This document shows positions 35,876 to 43,697 of a DNA stretch of 64,000 nucleotides, piece by piece. The notes below the pieces were generated by a model that did no database searches, was not told where the DNA came from, and worked only from the letters and a program-made list of their open reading frames with translations. The stretch is from an uncultured Polaribacter sp. (GTDB lineage: Bacteria; Bacteroidota; Bacteroidia; Flavobacteriales; Flavobacteriaceae): contig NZ_CANMUE010000001.1 of assembly GCF_947500975.1 (NCBI RefSeq), positions 124,001-188,000 on the forward strand. Reading direction: 5' to 3'. The translations under genes and the position numbers were made by a program. Position 1 is the first letter of the stretch, and every line of letters begins with the position of its first letter.

Positions 35876-37045
35876 ATGAGAAAAACAATTCTACTATTCT
35901 TATTTTTTTTTACATTTTTACAAAATGTAAAAGCTCAAATAAAACTTTCTGTATATTCAGAAATTAGTATTGTAACGGCAGGTCCGGGAACTGAGTTGTA
36001 TGAAGCCTTTGGACATTCTGCAATTAGAGTTAAAGACCCTGTTTTAAATATTGATTTAATTTATAACTATGGAATGTTTGATTTTAACGCTCCTAATTTT
36101 GAAGCTAACTTTACCAAAGGAAAACTTTTATACAGTTTAAGTAGATATAAATTTAAATATTTTTTAGCAAGTTATAAAAAAGACAAGCGTTGGGTAAAAC
36201 AGCAAGTTTTAAACCTAAATAAACAAGATAAACAAGCATTTTTCATGTATTTAGAAAACAATGCTGCACCAGAAAATGCTACCTATTATTATGACCCTTA
36301 TTATAATAATTGTGCAACAAAACTAAGAGATATTGCAACAACTATTTTAGGTGATAAAATTGTTTTAAGTGATAAAGGCATTGAAAAAAATCAATCTTTT
36401 AGACAATTAATGAATAACGAAATTCATTGGAATACTTGGGGCAGTTTTGGTATTAATTTAGCTTTAGGTAGTAAATTAGATAAAAAAGCTGACTTTACAG
36501 AATATATGTATTTGCCTAAATATGGATTTACCATTTTTAAAAACAGTACTTTATTTATCAAAAATCAACCAGAAAAACTAATTAAAAAAGAAGAAACTCT
36601 TTTAGATTTTAAAGAGCTAGAACAAAAAATTAGTATGTTCAATCCGTTTTTAGTTTTTAGCACTTTCGCTTTGATTGGATTATTTTTCACTTTTTCTGAC
36701 TACAAAAAAAACAAAATATCAAAATGGCTAGATTACATCACCCTTTTTACAACAGGAATTGTAGGTATTCTAATTATTTTTCTTTGGTTTTTTACCGATC
36801 ACTCTACAACTCCAAACAACTTTAACTTTTTATGGGCTTTTGCGCCTAATCTAATTGTAGCTTTTTTAATGATAAAAAAACAACAACCTAATTGGTTTAA
36901 TTATTACTTCAAATTTTTAGTCTTTTTACTTCTTGTCATTCCTATTCTTTGGATTTCAAAAGTTCAATTATTTCCAATTTCAGTAATTCCTTTGTTAATT
37001 TTTCTATTTGTTCGATATCTATTTTTATCAAAAAAACTGAATTAA
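35876..37045 (+). CDS. DUF4105 (Lnb N-terminal-like) membrane protein
   Basis: A 389-residue exported protein with a signal peptide (KTILLFLFFFTFLQNVKAQ). The periplasmic DUF4105/Lnb-like domain covers about residues 22-220 (GTELYEAFGHSAIRV, YNYGMFDFNAP, PYYNNCATKLRDIA); its conserved His-Cys residues suggest a papain-like/NlpC-type fold of unknown activity. Then follow about four transmembrane helices (LVFSTFALIGLFFTFSD, ITLFTTGIVGILIIFLWFF). The second codon ATG (35876) is chosen over the preceding TTG. It follows the PorV/PorQ-like gene by 5 bases. Confidence 0.87.
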   Translation: MRKTILLFLFFFTFLQNVKAQIKLSVYSEISIVTAGPGTELYEAFGHSAIRVKDPVLNIDLIYNYGMFDFNAPNFEANFTKGKLLYSLSRYKFKYFLASYKKDKRWVKQQVLNLNKQDKQAFFMYLENNAAPENATYYYDPYYNNCATKLRDIATTILGDKIVLSDKGIEKNQSFRQLMNNEIHWNTWGSFGINLALGSKLDKKADFTEYMYLPKYGFTIFKNSTLFIKNQPEKLIKKEETLLDFKELEQKISMFNPFLVFSTFALIGLFFTFSDYKKNKISKWLDYITLFTTGIVGILIIFLWFFTDHSTTPNNFNFLWAFAPNLIVAFLMIKKQQPNWFNYYFKFLVFLLLVIPILWISKVQLFPISVIPLLIFLFVRYLFLSKKLN

Positions 37046-37365
37046 GGATTTTTTTTTTTTTTGAATGAACTCTAAATTAATTACTGTTTTTGGTTGTTAA
37101 GGTACAAATGCGTTTAATAAAATTATTGACGGATTTAGAATGCAAAAAACAAATACTGTAAAACAAGAAATTAAAAAATAGCCATTTAAGATGCTACCAA
37201 GTATGCATTTAAAATTCCTTTTAAAGTGATGGTAACTTCTTACAAATCTATTAAAGTAATATTAGAAATGATGGAAATCATAAACTCTAAAATATAAATT
37301 TCTTCATAAATAATTTTAAAATAAAAATTATGCATATATTTACATAAGTGTTTATATAAATAATT
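37046..37365 (+). other. Intergenic region with short open remnants
   Basis: 320 bases with no intact gene. One frame starts ATGAACTCTAAA (37066) and reads MNSKLITVFGC before an in-frame TAA, continues GTNAFNKIIDGFRMQKTNTV and stops again at TAG; a second stretch (37192-37296) reads DATKYAFKIPFKVMVTSYKS and ends at TAA. These look like pieces of a decayed coding sequence, but no family is recognised. The last 70 bases before the MarR gene are AT-rich without a consensus promoter. Confidence 0.3.
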
Positions 37366-38289
37366 ATGGATAAATTTAAAGAGTTAGCATTTGGTTCTAG
37401 ATTAAAAAGGTTAAGTGATTCTTTTATGCGTGATGGTAAAAGAGTATACAAAGACTTACATCTAGATTTTGAACCAACTTTAATGCCTGTATTTAAAACA
37501 ATTTATGATGAAAAAGAGATCAGTATTGGAGAAATTGCAAAACAATTAGAAATCAGTCAACCAGCTGTAACTCAATTTGTAAATAATTTGTTGAAGAGAA
37601 AGTTATTAAAAGTTTTAGTTAACAAAAAAGATAAAAGAATAAAGAAAGTTGCACTAAATAATAAAGGATTTAAAACTATAGAAAAATTACAACCAATTTG
37701 GGTAATTTTTGAAGAACAACTCAAAGATATAACAACAAATAAAAATTTAAGTTTTTTGGAGCATCTTAGATTAATAGAAAAAAAACAAAAAAAATATTCA
37801 ATTTATAATAGAGTTATGGATCGCCTAAAAAAGAACATAGAAATTATTTCTTATGAAGAAAAATATGCACACTATTTTTACAACCTAAATATTGAATGGT
37901 TAAAAAAATATTTTTATGTAGAAGATTATGATGAAAAGGTTTTAAGTAATCCTAAAAAATATGTTTTAGATCCTGGAGGTTTTATCTTTTTCGCAAAATA
38001 TAATAATGAAATTGTTGGTGTAGTTTCACTAATTAACCAGAAAACATTTTTTGAACTGAGTAAAATGGCCGTTTCTCCAAAATATCAAGGATTAAAAATC
38101 GGTCAGAAATTAATGGATTATTCTATTGATTTTGCTAAAAAACAAGGCTGGAAAAGTATTACTTTATATTCTAGTAGAAAACTAATACCAGCAATTAACT
38201 TGTACAAAAAAATAGGGTTTAGAGAAATTCCTGTAGAAGAAAATTCTCATTATGAGCGCTCTGATATTAAAATGATTTTAGATTTATAA
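37366..38289 (+). CDS. MarR-family regulator fused to GNAT acetyltransferase
   Basis: A 307-residue two-domain protein. Residues 1-150 form a MarR winged helix (FEPTLMPVFKTIYDEKEISI, GEIAKQLEISQPAVTQFVNN, DKRIKKVALNNKG), and residues about 160-307 form a GNAT N-acetyltransferase with the acetyl-CoA loop ISP-like VSPKYQGLKIGQKLMDYSI and the later LYSSRKLIPAINLYKKIGF. The fusion pairs ligand-responsive DNA binding with acetylation of a small molecule or protein. Known as a minor family in bacteria; targets unknown here. It is monocistronic. Confidence 0.93.
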   Translation: MDKFKELAFGSRLKRLSDSFMRDGKRVYKDLHLDFEPTLMPVFKTIYDEKEISIGEIAKQLEISQPAVTQFVNNLLKRKLLKVLVNKKDKRIKKVALNNKGFKTIEKLQPIWVIFEEQLKDITTNKNLSFLEHLRLIEKKQKKYSIYNRVMDRLKKNIEIISYEEKYAHYFYNLNIEWLKKYFYVEDYDEKVLSNPKKYVLDPGGFIFFAKYNNEIVGVVSLINQKTFFELSKMAVSPKYQGLKIGQKLMDYSIDFAKKQGWKSITLYSSRKLIPAINLYKKIGFREIPVEENSHYERSDIKMILDL

Positions 38290-38317
38290 TACACCCTAAT
38301 GAAAATCAGTAAATCGT

Positions 38318-38399
38318 GTTTGTGTATTGAAAATTGCGTTGTTTTAAGCAATAAAGTTAGTAAATAAAACACAAACTAAGAAAAACCGCGAGGTTTTTC
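38318..38399. repeat. Nested inverted-repeat element, possible cassette or attC-like site
   Basis: Two adjoining structures. First, outer arms GTTTGTGT (38318-38325) and ACACAAAC (38369-38376) enclose inner arms ATTGC (38333-38337) and GCAAT (38348-38352). Second, 3 bases on, a perfect 8-bp hairpin GAAAAACC / GGTTTTTC with GCGA tetraloop (38380-38399). Base composition is higher in GC than the flanks. I recall similar sequence recurring in flavobacterial genomes next to lone hypothetical genes; this memory is not checked. The second hairpin could also serve as a terminator for either neighbour. Confidence 0.55.
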
Positions 38400-38464
38400 G
38401 CAAGTAAGCTTTTACCAGCAATTTTTTATACACTTTGATGCCATTAGTATTTTGTTTTCGTTTT

Positions 38465-39118
38465 TTAGAAATTCCAATTTATTATTGGTAGTTTACGTTT
38501 CTCATTAATATTCCAAAGTCCTAATTGAATCCCTTTTGTGTTATTACTTTTATTAAAAATTCCAATTTGTATTCCAATCATATTTTGTGAAACATTATTT
38601 TGAATTCCAATTTGAATTCCTTTCATATATTCTGAAATATTATTAACTATTGCAATTTGAATTCCATTATTATAACTTGATTTATTTAGGAATCCTCCAA
38701 TTTGAATTCCATTTAATCTTTCCATTGCATTATATATTCCTGCAATTGCAACTCCATTAATTTCAGTTCCACTTTGTATAAATAAACCAAAAGTCAATCC
38801 ATTATAGGAAACATTTCCAATCGTTCCGCTTGAAATGTTTAAACCATTTATTATCTCATCAGTTTCCTCATTAGTATCTACAATTCCATTTACTATAATT
38901 GCTCCAATTCCAAGTCCAGGGATTTCAAGTCTTATTCCATTTGTTCTTACAAATCTTTTTTTATTATTAAATTCTGGAAATGCTCCAAATGAAATTCCAT
39001 TAATTGTAGTGTTCTGTGTGTGAAAAGTCCCAACTATATATCTTTTTTTTTCATTAAAATTCTGACTAAAAATTTTAATTGAAATAAAAAATAGAATAAG
39101 AATAACGTTTTTTTTCAT
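38465..39118 (-). CDS. Secreted Gly-rich repeat protein (LA_2272-like surface repeat)
   Basis: A 217-residue exported protein with signal peptide (KKNVILILFFISIKIFSQ). After a short leader, eight or more short repeats of the type N-x(2-5)-G-I-Q-I/V-G-x(2)-N/F are seen (MKGIQIGIQNNVSQN, MIGIQIGIFNKSNN, TKGIQLGLWN), ending at RKLPIINWNF. This matches the LA_2272/LA_2273-type surface repeat, a pattern predicted to form beta structure. There is no catalytic motif. It lies next to the nested inverted-repeat element at 38318-38399 and may have come with it. Confidence 0.68.
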   Translation of the reverse strand: MKKNVILILFFISIKIFSQNFNEKKRYIVGTFHTQNTTINGISFGAFPEFNNKKRFVRTNGIRLEIPGLGIGAIIVNGIVDTNEETDEIINGLNISSGTIGNVSYNGLTFGLFIQSGTEINGVAIAGIYNAMERLNGIQIGGFLNKSSYNNGIQIAIVNNISEYMKGIQIGIQNNVSQNMIGIQIGIFNKSNNTKGIQLGLWNINEKRKLPIINWNF

Positions 39119-39142
39119 ATTAATGGCAACTATGCTTAAATA

Positions 39143-39556
39143 TTATAGAAAACTTTTAATCGCTAATTCATAACCTTTTAATCCGAAGCCAAACAAAACG
39201 CCTTTTGCAGCAGCTGCTATATAACTATGATGTCTAAATTCTTCGCGAGCATGTACATTAGAAATATGTAGTTCTACAACTGGTGTATTAATTCCTTTTA
39301 CAGCATCACCAATACCCACTGAAGTGTGTGTATAAGCAGCAGCATTTAAGATAACGCCATCATAATCAAAACCAACCTCATGTAATTTATCAATAATTTC
39401 TCCTTCAATATTGGATTGAAAATAAGATAATTCTACATTTTTAAATTTTAATTGCAAATCTTTAAAAAAATCTTCAAAGGTTTCAGAACCATAAATTTCT
39501 GGTTCTCTTTTACCTAAAAGATTTAAGTTTGGCCCATTTATAATAATAAGTTTCAT
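39143..39556 (-). CDS. aroQ: Type II 3-dehydroquinate dehydratase
   Basis: Shikimate pathway enzyme, a dodecameric dehydratase, 137 residues. The active-site motif is complete: MKLIIINGPNLNLLGKREPE with the catalytic Tyr in YGSETF, NAAAYTHTSVGIGDAV, VELHISNVHAREEFRHHS (His base and Arg) and GFGLKGYELA. Monocistronic, followed by the repeat protein gene after 24 bases. Confidence 0.97.
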   Translation of the reverse strand: MKLIIINGPNLNLLGKREPEIYGSETFEDFFKDLQLKFKNVELSYFQSNIEGEIIDKLHEVGFDYDGVILNAAAYTHTSVGIGDAVKGINTPVVELHISNVHAREEFRHHSYIAAAAKGVLFGFGLKGYELAIKSFL

Positions 39557-39586
39557 ATTGTAAATATATTAAATTTTGTGCATAAA

Positions 39587-39613
39587 AAAAGGAAGCAAAA
39601 ACTGCTTCCTTTT
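39587..39613 (-). terminator. Terminator after the small outer-membrane protein gene
   Basis: Inverted repeat AAAAGGAAGCA / TGCTTCCTTTT with a 5-base loop, directly beyond the stop of the gene at 39632, with A-run and T-run arms. Confidence 0.88.
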
Positions 39614-39631
39614 AAAATAATGATTTATTTT

Positions 39632-40132
39632 TTATAATCCATACATAATACCAATTCCGAAATTAGAAACAGTTTCACCTTCTTTAGTCATGGCTGCAAA
39701 AGTAGCTTGTAACATTAAACTATCATTAATAGTATAACCAATCATAGGTCTGTAATAGAAAGCTCCTTCTAACTCTTCTGGGCTAATTGCAAAACCATAC
39801 CCTAAATCAACTCCAAGAGTAAATTTATCTGAAGCTGCAAAACGTCCAGCAGCTGCTAATGGTAAAAAAGATGCATCTTCAGCATCAATTCCAGTTCCTA
39901 AAATATCGCTTTTTCCAAAATAATGAAGATAAGAAATAGAAGGTCCCACTTTAAATTCACTTGTAATGTCAAATAAATAATTTGCTTCTAAAGAAGCAGC
40001 AAAAGAAGTAGCATCACTTGCATCTCCAGTTGGTAACCCTAAATTTACACCTACATTAAATGCTCCTTCTTGCGCATTTAAATTTCCAAATCCTAATAAT
40101 GCCATTACAGCAATAAATAATACTTTTTTCAT
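39632..40132 (-). CDS. Small outer-membrane beta-barrel protein
   Basis: A 166-residue barrel with signal peptide (KKVLFIAVMALLGFGNLNAQ). The mature part begins EGAFNVGVNLGLPTGDAS and consists of alternating strands (FTLGVDLGYGFAI, FYYRPMIGYTIN) ending FGIGIMYGL; the terminal Leu after aromatic Tyr-Gly fits a barrel end. OmpW/OmpA-like barrels of this size are common in flavobacteria. A TATTTTTG -7 element is 29 bases upstream, and a strong terminator follows, so it is monocistronic and likely well expressed. Confidence 0.85.
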   Translation of the reverse strand: MKKVLFIAVMALLGFGNLNAQEGAFNVGVNLGLPTGDASDATSFAASLEANYLFDITSEFKVGPSISYLHYFGKSDILGTGIDAEDASFLPLAAAGRFAASDKFTLGVDLGYGFAISPEELEGAFYYRPMIGYTINDSLMLQATFAAMTKEGETVSNFGIGIMYGL

Positions 40133-40160
40133 AATTTTTGTATTTAATTTAATTTAAAAT

Positions 40161-40168
40161 CAAAAATA
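40161..40168 (-). promoter_or_regulatory. -7 element (TATTTTTG) for the small outer-membrane protein
   Basis: Minus-strand TATTTTTG 28 bases before the ATG at 40132. A -33 box is not seen. Confidence 0.5.
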
Positions 40169-40216
40169 TATATATATTTTAAAATAAAGTTGATTATTTT
40201 GAATTATTTTTATCAG

Positions 40217-41113
40217 ATGAAATGGAAAAACGCGATTAAAGATTATCAATTATACTTAAAAATAGAAAGAGGCTTGTCTCAAAACACTATTGATAGTTAT
40301 TCTAGAGATTTAGAAAAACTAACACTTTTTCTTGTAGAAAATAAAATTAACTCTACCCCTATTTCTATTCATGAAGAAATAATTCAACAATTTATATATG
40401 ATGTAGCAAAAAAAATTAACCCTAGAAGTCAAGCAAGAATAATTTCAGGTTTACGTAGTTTTTTTGACTATTTAGTTTTTGAAGATTACAGAGATTCTAA
40501 TCCTACCGATTTATTAGAAGCACCTAAAATTGGAAGAAAATTACCAGACACATTATCTGAAGATGAAATTAACAAACTCATTTCTGCTGTAGATTTAAGT
40601 CATCCTCAAGGAGAAAGAAATAGAACAATTATTGAAACCATGTATAGTTGTGGTTTACGTGTTAGTGAATTAACAACTTTAAAAATATCTGATTTATTTT
40701 TTGACGAAGGGTTTATAAAAGTTACGGGTAAAGGAAATAAGGAACGTTATATACCTATTCATTTGAATGCTCAAAAATATATAACCATTTATATAAATGA
40801 AATTAGAAACCATATAAAACCCATTAAAGGTTTTGAAGATACTTTATTTTTAAACAGACGAGGAAAAGAGTTAACAAGACAAATGATTTTTACAATTTTA
40901 AAAGATTTGGCAACGAAAATTGATTTAAATAAAAAAATAAGTCCACACACTTTAAGGCATTCATTTGCAACTCATTTATTAAAAAATGGTGCAGATTTAA
41001 GAGCAATCCAACAAATGTTAGGTCATGAAAGTATAACAACTACAGAAGTTTATGTTCATTTAGATAAAAGTTATTTAAAAGAAGTTGTAGAAGCCTATCA
41101 TCCTAGAAAATAA
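40217..41113 (+). CDS. xerD: Site-specific tyrosine recombinase XerD
   Basis: Resolves chromosome dimers at dif together with a partner. With the ATG at 40217 the protein is 298 residues, the typical length; an upstream TTG at 40190 would add 9 non-family residues. The N-terminal SAM-like core-binding domain (LYLKIERGLSQNTIDSYSRD) is followed by the catalytic domain: first Arg in YSCGLRVSELT, Lys in GKGNKERYIPI, HTLRHSFATHLL, LGHESITTTEVYVHL with the nucleophilic Tyr. It converges on rny with a shared terminator. Confidence 0.93.
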   Translation: MKWKNAIKDYQLYLKIERGLSQNTIDSYSRDLEKLTLFLVENKINSTPISIHEEIIQQFIYDVAKKINPRSQARIISGLRSFFDYLVFEDYRDSNPTDLLEAPKIGRKLPDTLSEDEINKLISAVDLSHPQGERNRTIIETMYSCGLRVSELTTLKISDLFFDEGFIKVTGKGNKERYIPIHLNAQKYITIYINEIRNHIKPIKGFEDTLFLNRRGKELTRQMIFTILKDLATKIDLNKKISPHTLRHSFATHLLKNGADLRAIQQMLGHESITTTEVYVHLDKSYLKEVVEAYHPRK

Positions 41114-41137
41114 AAAATCCCACCAAAGTGGGATTTT
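41114..41137. terminator. Bidirectional terminator between xerD and rny
   Basis: Perfect 10-bp inverted repeat AAAATCCCAC / GTGGGATTTT with a CAAA loop, 1 base after the xerD stop codon and 22 bases beyond the rny stop. It serves both converging genes. Confidence 0.9.
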
Positions 41138-41159
41138 AAAATTCATAAGTTGTAAAAGA

Positions 41160-42728
41160 TTACTTAGCTACATTTACAGCTCTAGTTTCTCTAATTACAG
41201 TTACTTTTACCTGACCTGGATAAGTCATATCATTTTGTATCTTTTGAGAAATACTAAAAGATAACTCAGCAGCTTTAACATCATTTACTTTTGTACTTTC
41301 TACCATTACACGTAATTCACGCCCTGCTTGAATAGCATAAGCCTTTTGTACACCAGCAAAACCAAAAGCAATTGCTTCTAAATCTTTTAAACGTTGTATA
41401 TAAGAATCTAAAACCTGCCTTCTTGCACCTGGTCTTGCACCTGAAATAGCATCACAAACTTGAACAATTGGAGATATTAAACTCTTCATTTCAATTTCAT
41501 CATGGTGAGCCCCAATTGCGTTACAAACATCTGGTTTTTCTCCATATTTTTCAGCCCATTCCATTCCTAAAAGTGCATGAGGAAGTTCACTTTCAGCATC
41601 AGGTACTTTACCAATGTCATGTAATAAACCTGCACGTTTGGCAACCTTAGAATTTAACCCCATTTCTGCTGCCATAATTCCACAAAGGTTAGAAACTTCA
41701 CGTGAATGTTGAAGAAGATTTTGTCCATAAGAAGAACGGTATTTCATTCGTCCAACAGCTTTAATTAATTCAGGATGTAACCCATGAATTCCTAAATCGA
41801 TAACAGTTCTTTTACCTACTTCAATAATTTCTTGAGAAATTTGTTTTTCAGTTTTCTTTACAATTTCTTCAATTCTTGCAGGATGAATTCTACCATCGGT
41901 AACCAATTTATGCATTGATAATCGTGCAATTTCTCTACGAACAGGATCAAAACAAGAAAGGATAATTGCCTCTGGAGTATCATCAACTATAATTTCTACG
42001 CCTGTAGCTGCTTCTAAAGCTCTAATATTACGCCCTTCTCTACCAATAATTCTACCTTTTACATCATCAGATTCTAAGTTAAAAACAGATACACAATTTT
42101 CTACTGCTTGTTCTACTCCAACTCTTTGTATAGTACCTAAAACCACTTTTCTAGCTTCTTGTTCAGCTGTTAATTTTGCCTCTTCTATAGCAGTTTGTAC
42201 AAAAGCCATTGCTTCAGTCTTAGCTTCGTCTTTTAAAGAAGTAATCAATTCTTTTTTAGCTTCATCTGCAGATAAGCCAGAAATTTGCTCAAGCATATCT
42301 ACATGACGCTTATGCATTTTATCAAGCTCACTTTCTCTTTTATCTAAGAAATCTAATTTAAAGTCGTAATCTTTAACTTTTAATTCAATAGCTTTGTTCA
42401 GTTTTTTATTTTTATCTACTTCAGAAGCTACTTTAGACTCTCTATCTCTTATTCTTTTTTCAACATCTGATATTTTTTTCTCTCTGGATAAAATTACTTT
42501 CTCGTGTTCAGATTTAAGCTCAATAAATTTTTCTTTTGCTTGTAATATTTTTTCTTTCTTAATAGATTCAGCGTCTATTTTAGCCTCCTTTAAAATTGTA
42601 GCAGCTTCTTTCTTGGTACCGTCTATAACTTTCTTTCCTTTAGATTTTTCTAATGCTTTTGCAATTATAAAACCTACTACTACCCCTACTAAAACTCCTA
42701 CAATAGCAGGAAGTATCATTTCATTCAT
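41160..42728 (-). CDS. rny: Ribonuclease Y
   Basis: Membrane-anchored endoribonuclease that starts mRNA decay, 522 residues. A single N-terminal membrane helix ([19 protein letters not shown]) is followed by a long coiled coil (about 30-200), the KH domain ([17 protein letters not shown]) and the HD domain ([20 protein letters not shown] then [12 protein letters not shown], catalytic HD). C-terminal region: [20 protein letters not shown]. The order 6S RNA-rny downstream of zapA is conserved in relatives by my recollection. Confidence 0.97.
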   Translation of the reverse strand: MNEMILPAIVGVLVGVVVGFIIAKALEKSKGKKVIDGTKKEAATILKEAKIDAESIKKEKILQAKEKFIELKSEHEKVILSREKKISDVEKRIRDRESKVASEVDKNKKLNKAIELKVKDYDFKLDFLDKRESELDKMHKRHVDMLEQISGLSADEAKKELITSLKDEAKTEAMAFVQTAIEEAKLTAEQEARKVVLGTIQRVGVEQAVENCVSVFNLESDDVKGRIIGREGRNIRALEAATGVEIIVDDTPEAIILSCFDPVRREIARLSMHKLVTDGRIHPARIEEIVKKTEKQISQEIIEVGKRTVIDLGIHGLHPELIKAVGRMKYRSSYGQNLLQHSREVSNLCGIMAAEMGLNSKVAKRAGLLHDIGKVPDAESELPHALLGMEWAEKYGEKPDVCNAIGAHHDEIEMKSLISPIVQVCDAISGARPGARRQVLDSYIQRLKDLEAIAFGFAGVQKAYAIQAGRELRVMVESTKVNDVKAAELSFSISQKIQNDMTYPGQVKVTVIRETRAVNVAK

Positions 42729-42746
42729 AATTTAAATTTAATATAT

Positions 42747-42934
42747 AAAAAAAGCCTACATTAGTGTGGTTTTTATAAACTCCATTATGGTATTTATAGG
42801 ACTAACTAATTGATCAAGGATCCACCTGATTCTGAAACAAGTTCAGCATCTATGGCTTGCTTTTACAATTGAGACTCATCCTTCATAATAGATTAGTGTT
42901 GAGTTTATCAAACAAATTACTAACGTAGGCAGTG
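42747..42934 (-). ncRNA. ssrS: 6S RNA (SsrS)
   Basis: About 185 bases between zapA and rny with 6S architecture. The closing stem pairs GCCTACGTTAGT (42919-42930) with ACTAATGTAGGC (42754-42765): 12 consecutive pairs with one G-U. Inside, ATAAACTC pairs with GAGTTTAT, with TTT/AAA beyond a bulge. AAGGAT and ATCCTT form a stem on the far side of a large asymmetric bubble, and the apex is GATGCTGAA / TTCAGAATC around CTTGT. A U-run (42747-42753) ends it. 6S RNA mimics an open promoter and binds RNA polymerase. In E. coli it also lies next to zapA. Confidence 0.85.
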
Positions 42935-42958
42935 TGTTGTTAATGTATTTTAATGAAC

Positions 42959-43249
42959 TTATTTTAAATGAGTATCTACTAAAGTAGTTAACTCATTTAT
43001 TTTCTTTATTGCTTCTTTACTTGAGGAATCTTTTTCTAATGAATTAATTTCTAATTTTGATGCAAATTGCAACGCACACATAGATAAAACATCTTGTTTA
43101 TCACTTACTGCATAATTTTGTTCATATCTAGAAATTAAATTATTTATTGCATTTGCCGCTTTACGCATACCTTCTTCTTCTTTTTCGTTATTAACGCTTA
43201 AAGGGTAAGTTCTACCAGCAATTACAATATTAATTTTTAGTTTTTCCAC
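42959..43249 (-). CDS. zapA: Cell division protein ZapA
   Basis: A 96-residue FtsZ-ring stabiliser. The N-terminal beta strands IVIAGRTYPLSV are followed by the characteristic MRKAANAINNLISRYE, then DVLSMCALQFASKLEINSLE and a C-terminal helix. It uses GTG as start (Met-Glu-Lys-Leu). It is probably transcribed with the upstream coiled-coil gene, 13 bases away. A 6S RNA follows 25 bases downstream, the same neighbourhood as in E. coli. Confidence 0.93.
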   Translation of the reverse strand: MEKLKINIVIAGRTYPLSVNNEKEEEGMRKAANAINNLISRYEQNYAVSDKQDVLSMCALQFASKLEINSLEKDSSSKEAIKKINELTTLVDTHLK

Positions 43250-43262
43250 AATTTAAAGAACT

Positions 43263-43553
43263 TTATTCTTGTAACTGAATAATACACTTGTCAATTTCTC
43301 TAATAAGTGAATTAATTTTCAGTTTTGTATCTTTTGTATCTATATTACTGCCTTCAATAGTTTTTGCAATTTTTAATAAATCATATTCTTTTTTTTGATT
43401 TACTAATTGTTGCTCTTTTTCTAAAAGTTTATGCTGTAAATTAGTTGCATTTTGAAGTAAAATTTCATTTTCATTTTTCAAAAATTCATAATTAGAAAGA
43501 AGATTGTTTAATTTTTTCTCTAATATTTGAACCGCTTCTAATGTATTACTCAT
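43263..43553 (-). CDS. Coiled-coil protein upstream of zapA
   Basis: A 96-residue protein, essentially one long coiled coil (LEKKLNNLLSNYEFLKNEN, LLQNATNLQHKLLEKEQQL) with a short C-terminal helix (KLKINSLIREIDKCIIQLQE). No enzyme motif, membrane segment or signal peptide. It sits 13 bases before zapA in the same direction. Size and coiled-coil character recall ZapB, the E. coli partner of ZapA, but sequence similarity is not recognisable and coiled coils match easily. It is a candidate division-site scaffold by context. Confidence 0.75.
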   Translation of the reverse strand: MSNTLEAVQILEKKLNNLLSNYEFLKNENEILLQNATNLQHKLLEKEQQLVNQKKEYDLLKIAKTIEGSNIDTKDTKLKINSLIREIDKCIIQLQE

Positions 43554-43697
43554 ATTTTTTAGAACAAACTATCTCAACAAAGTTAACATTCTGTTTTAAA
43601 TTTTACAACATTTTATTACTTTATTAATAATTTACTGATAATTAAGAGGTTATAAAAAGGATGATTTTTATTATTTTTACCAAAAATTACTTGCCTT

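Noticed and set aside
38465..39118. Short tandem DNA repeats resembling a CRISPR array
   Set aside because: They follow codon periodicity of a surface-repeat protein and are not identical at the DNA level.
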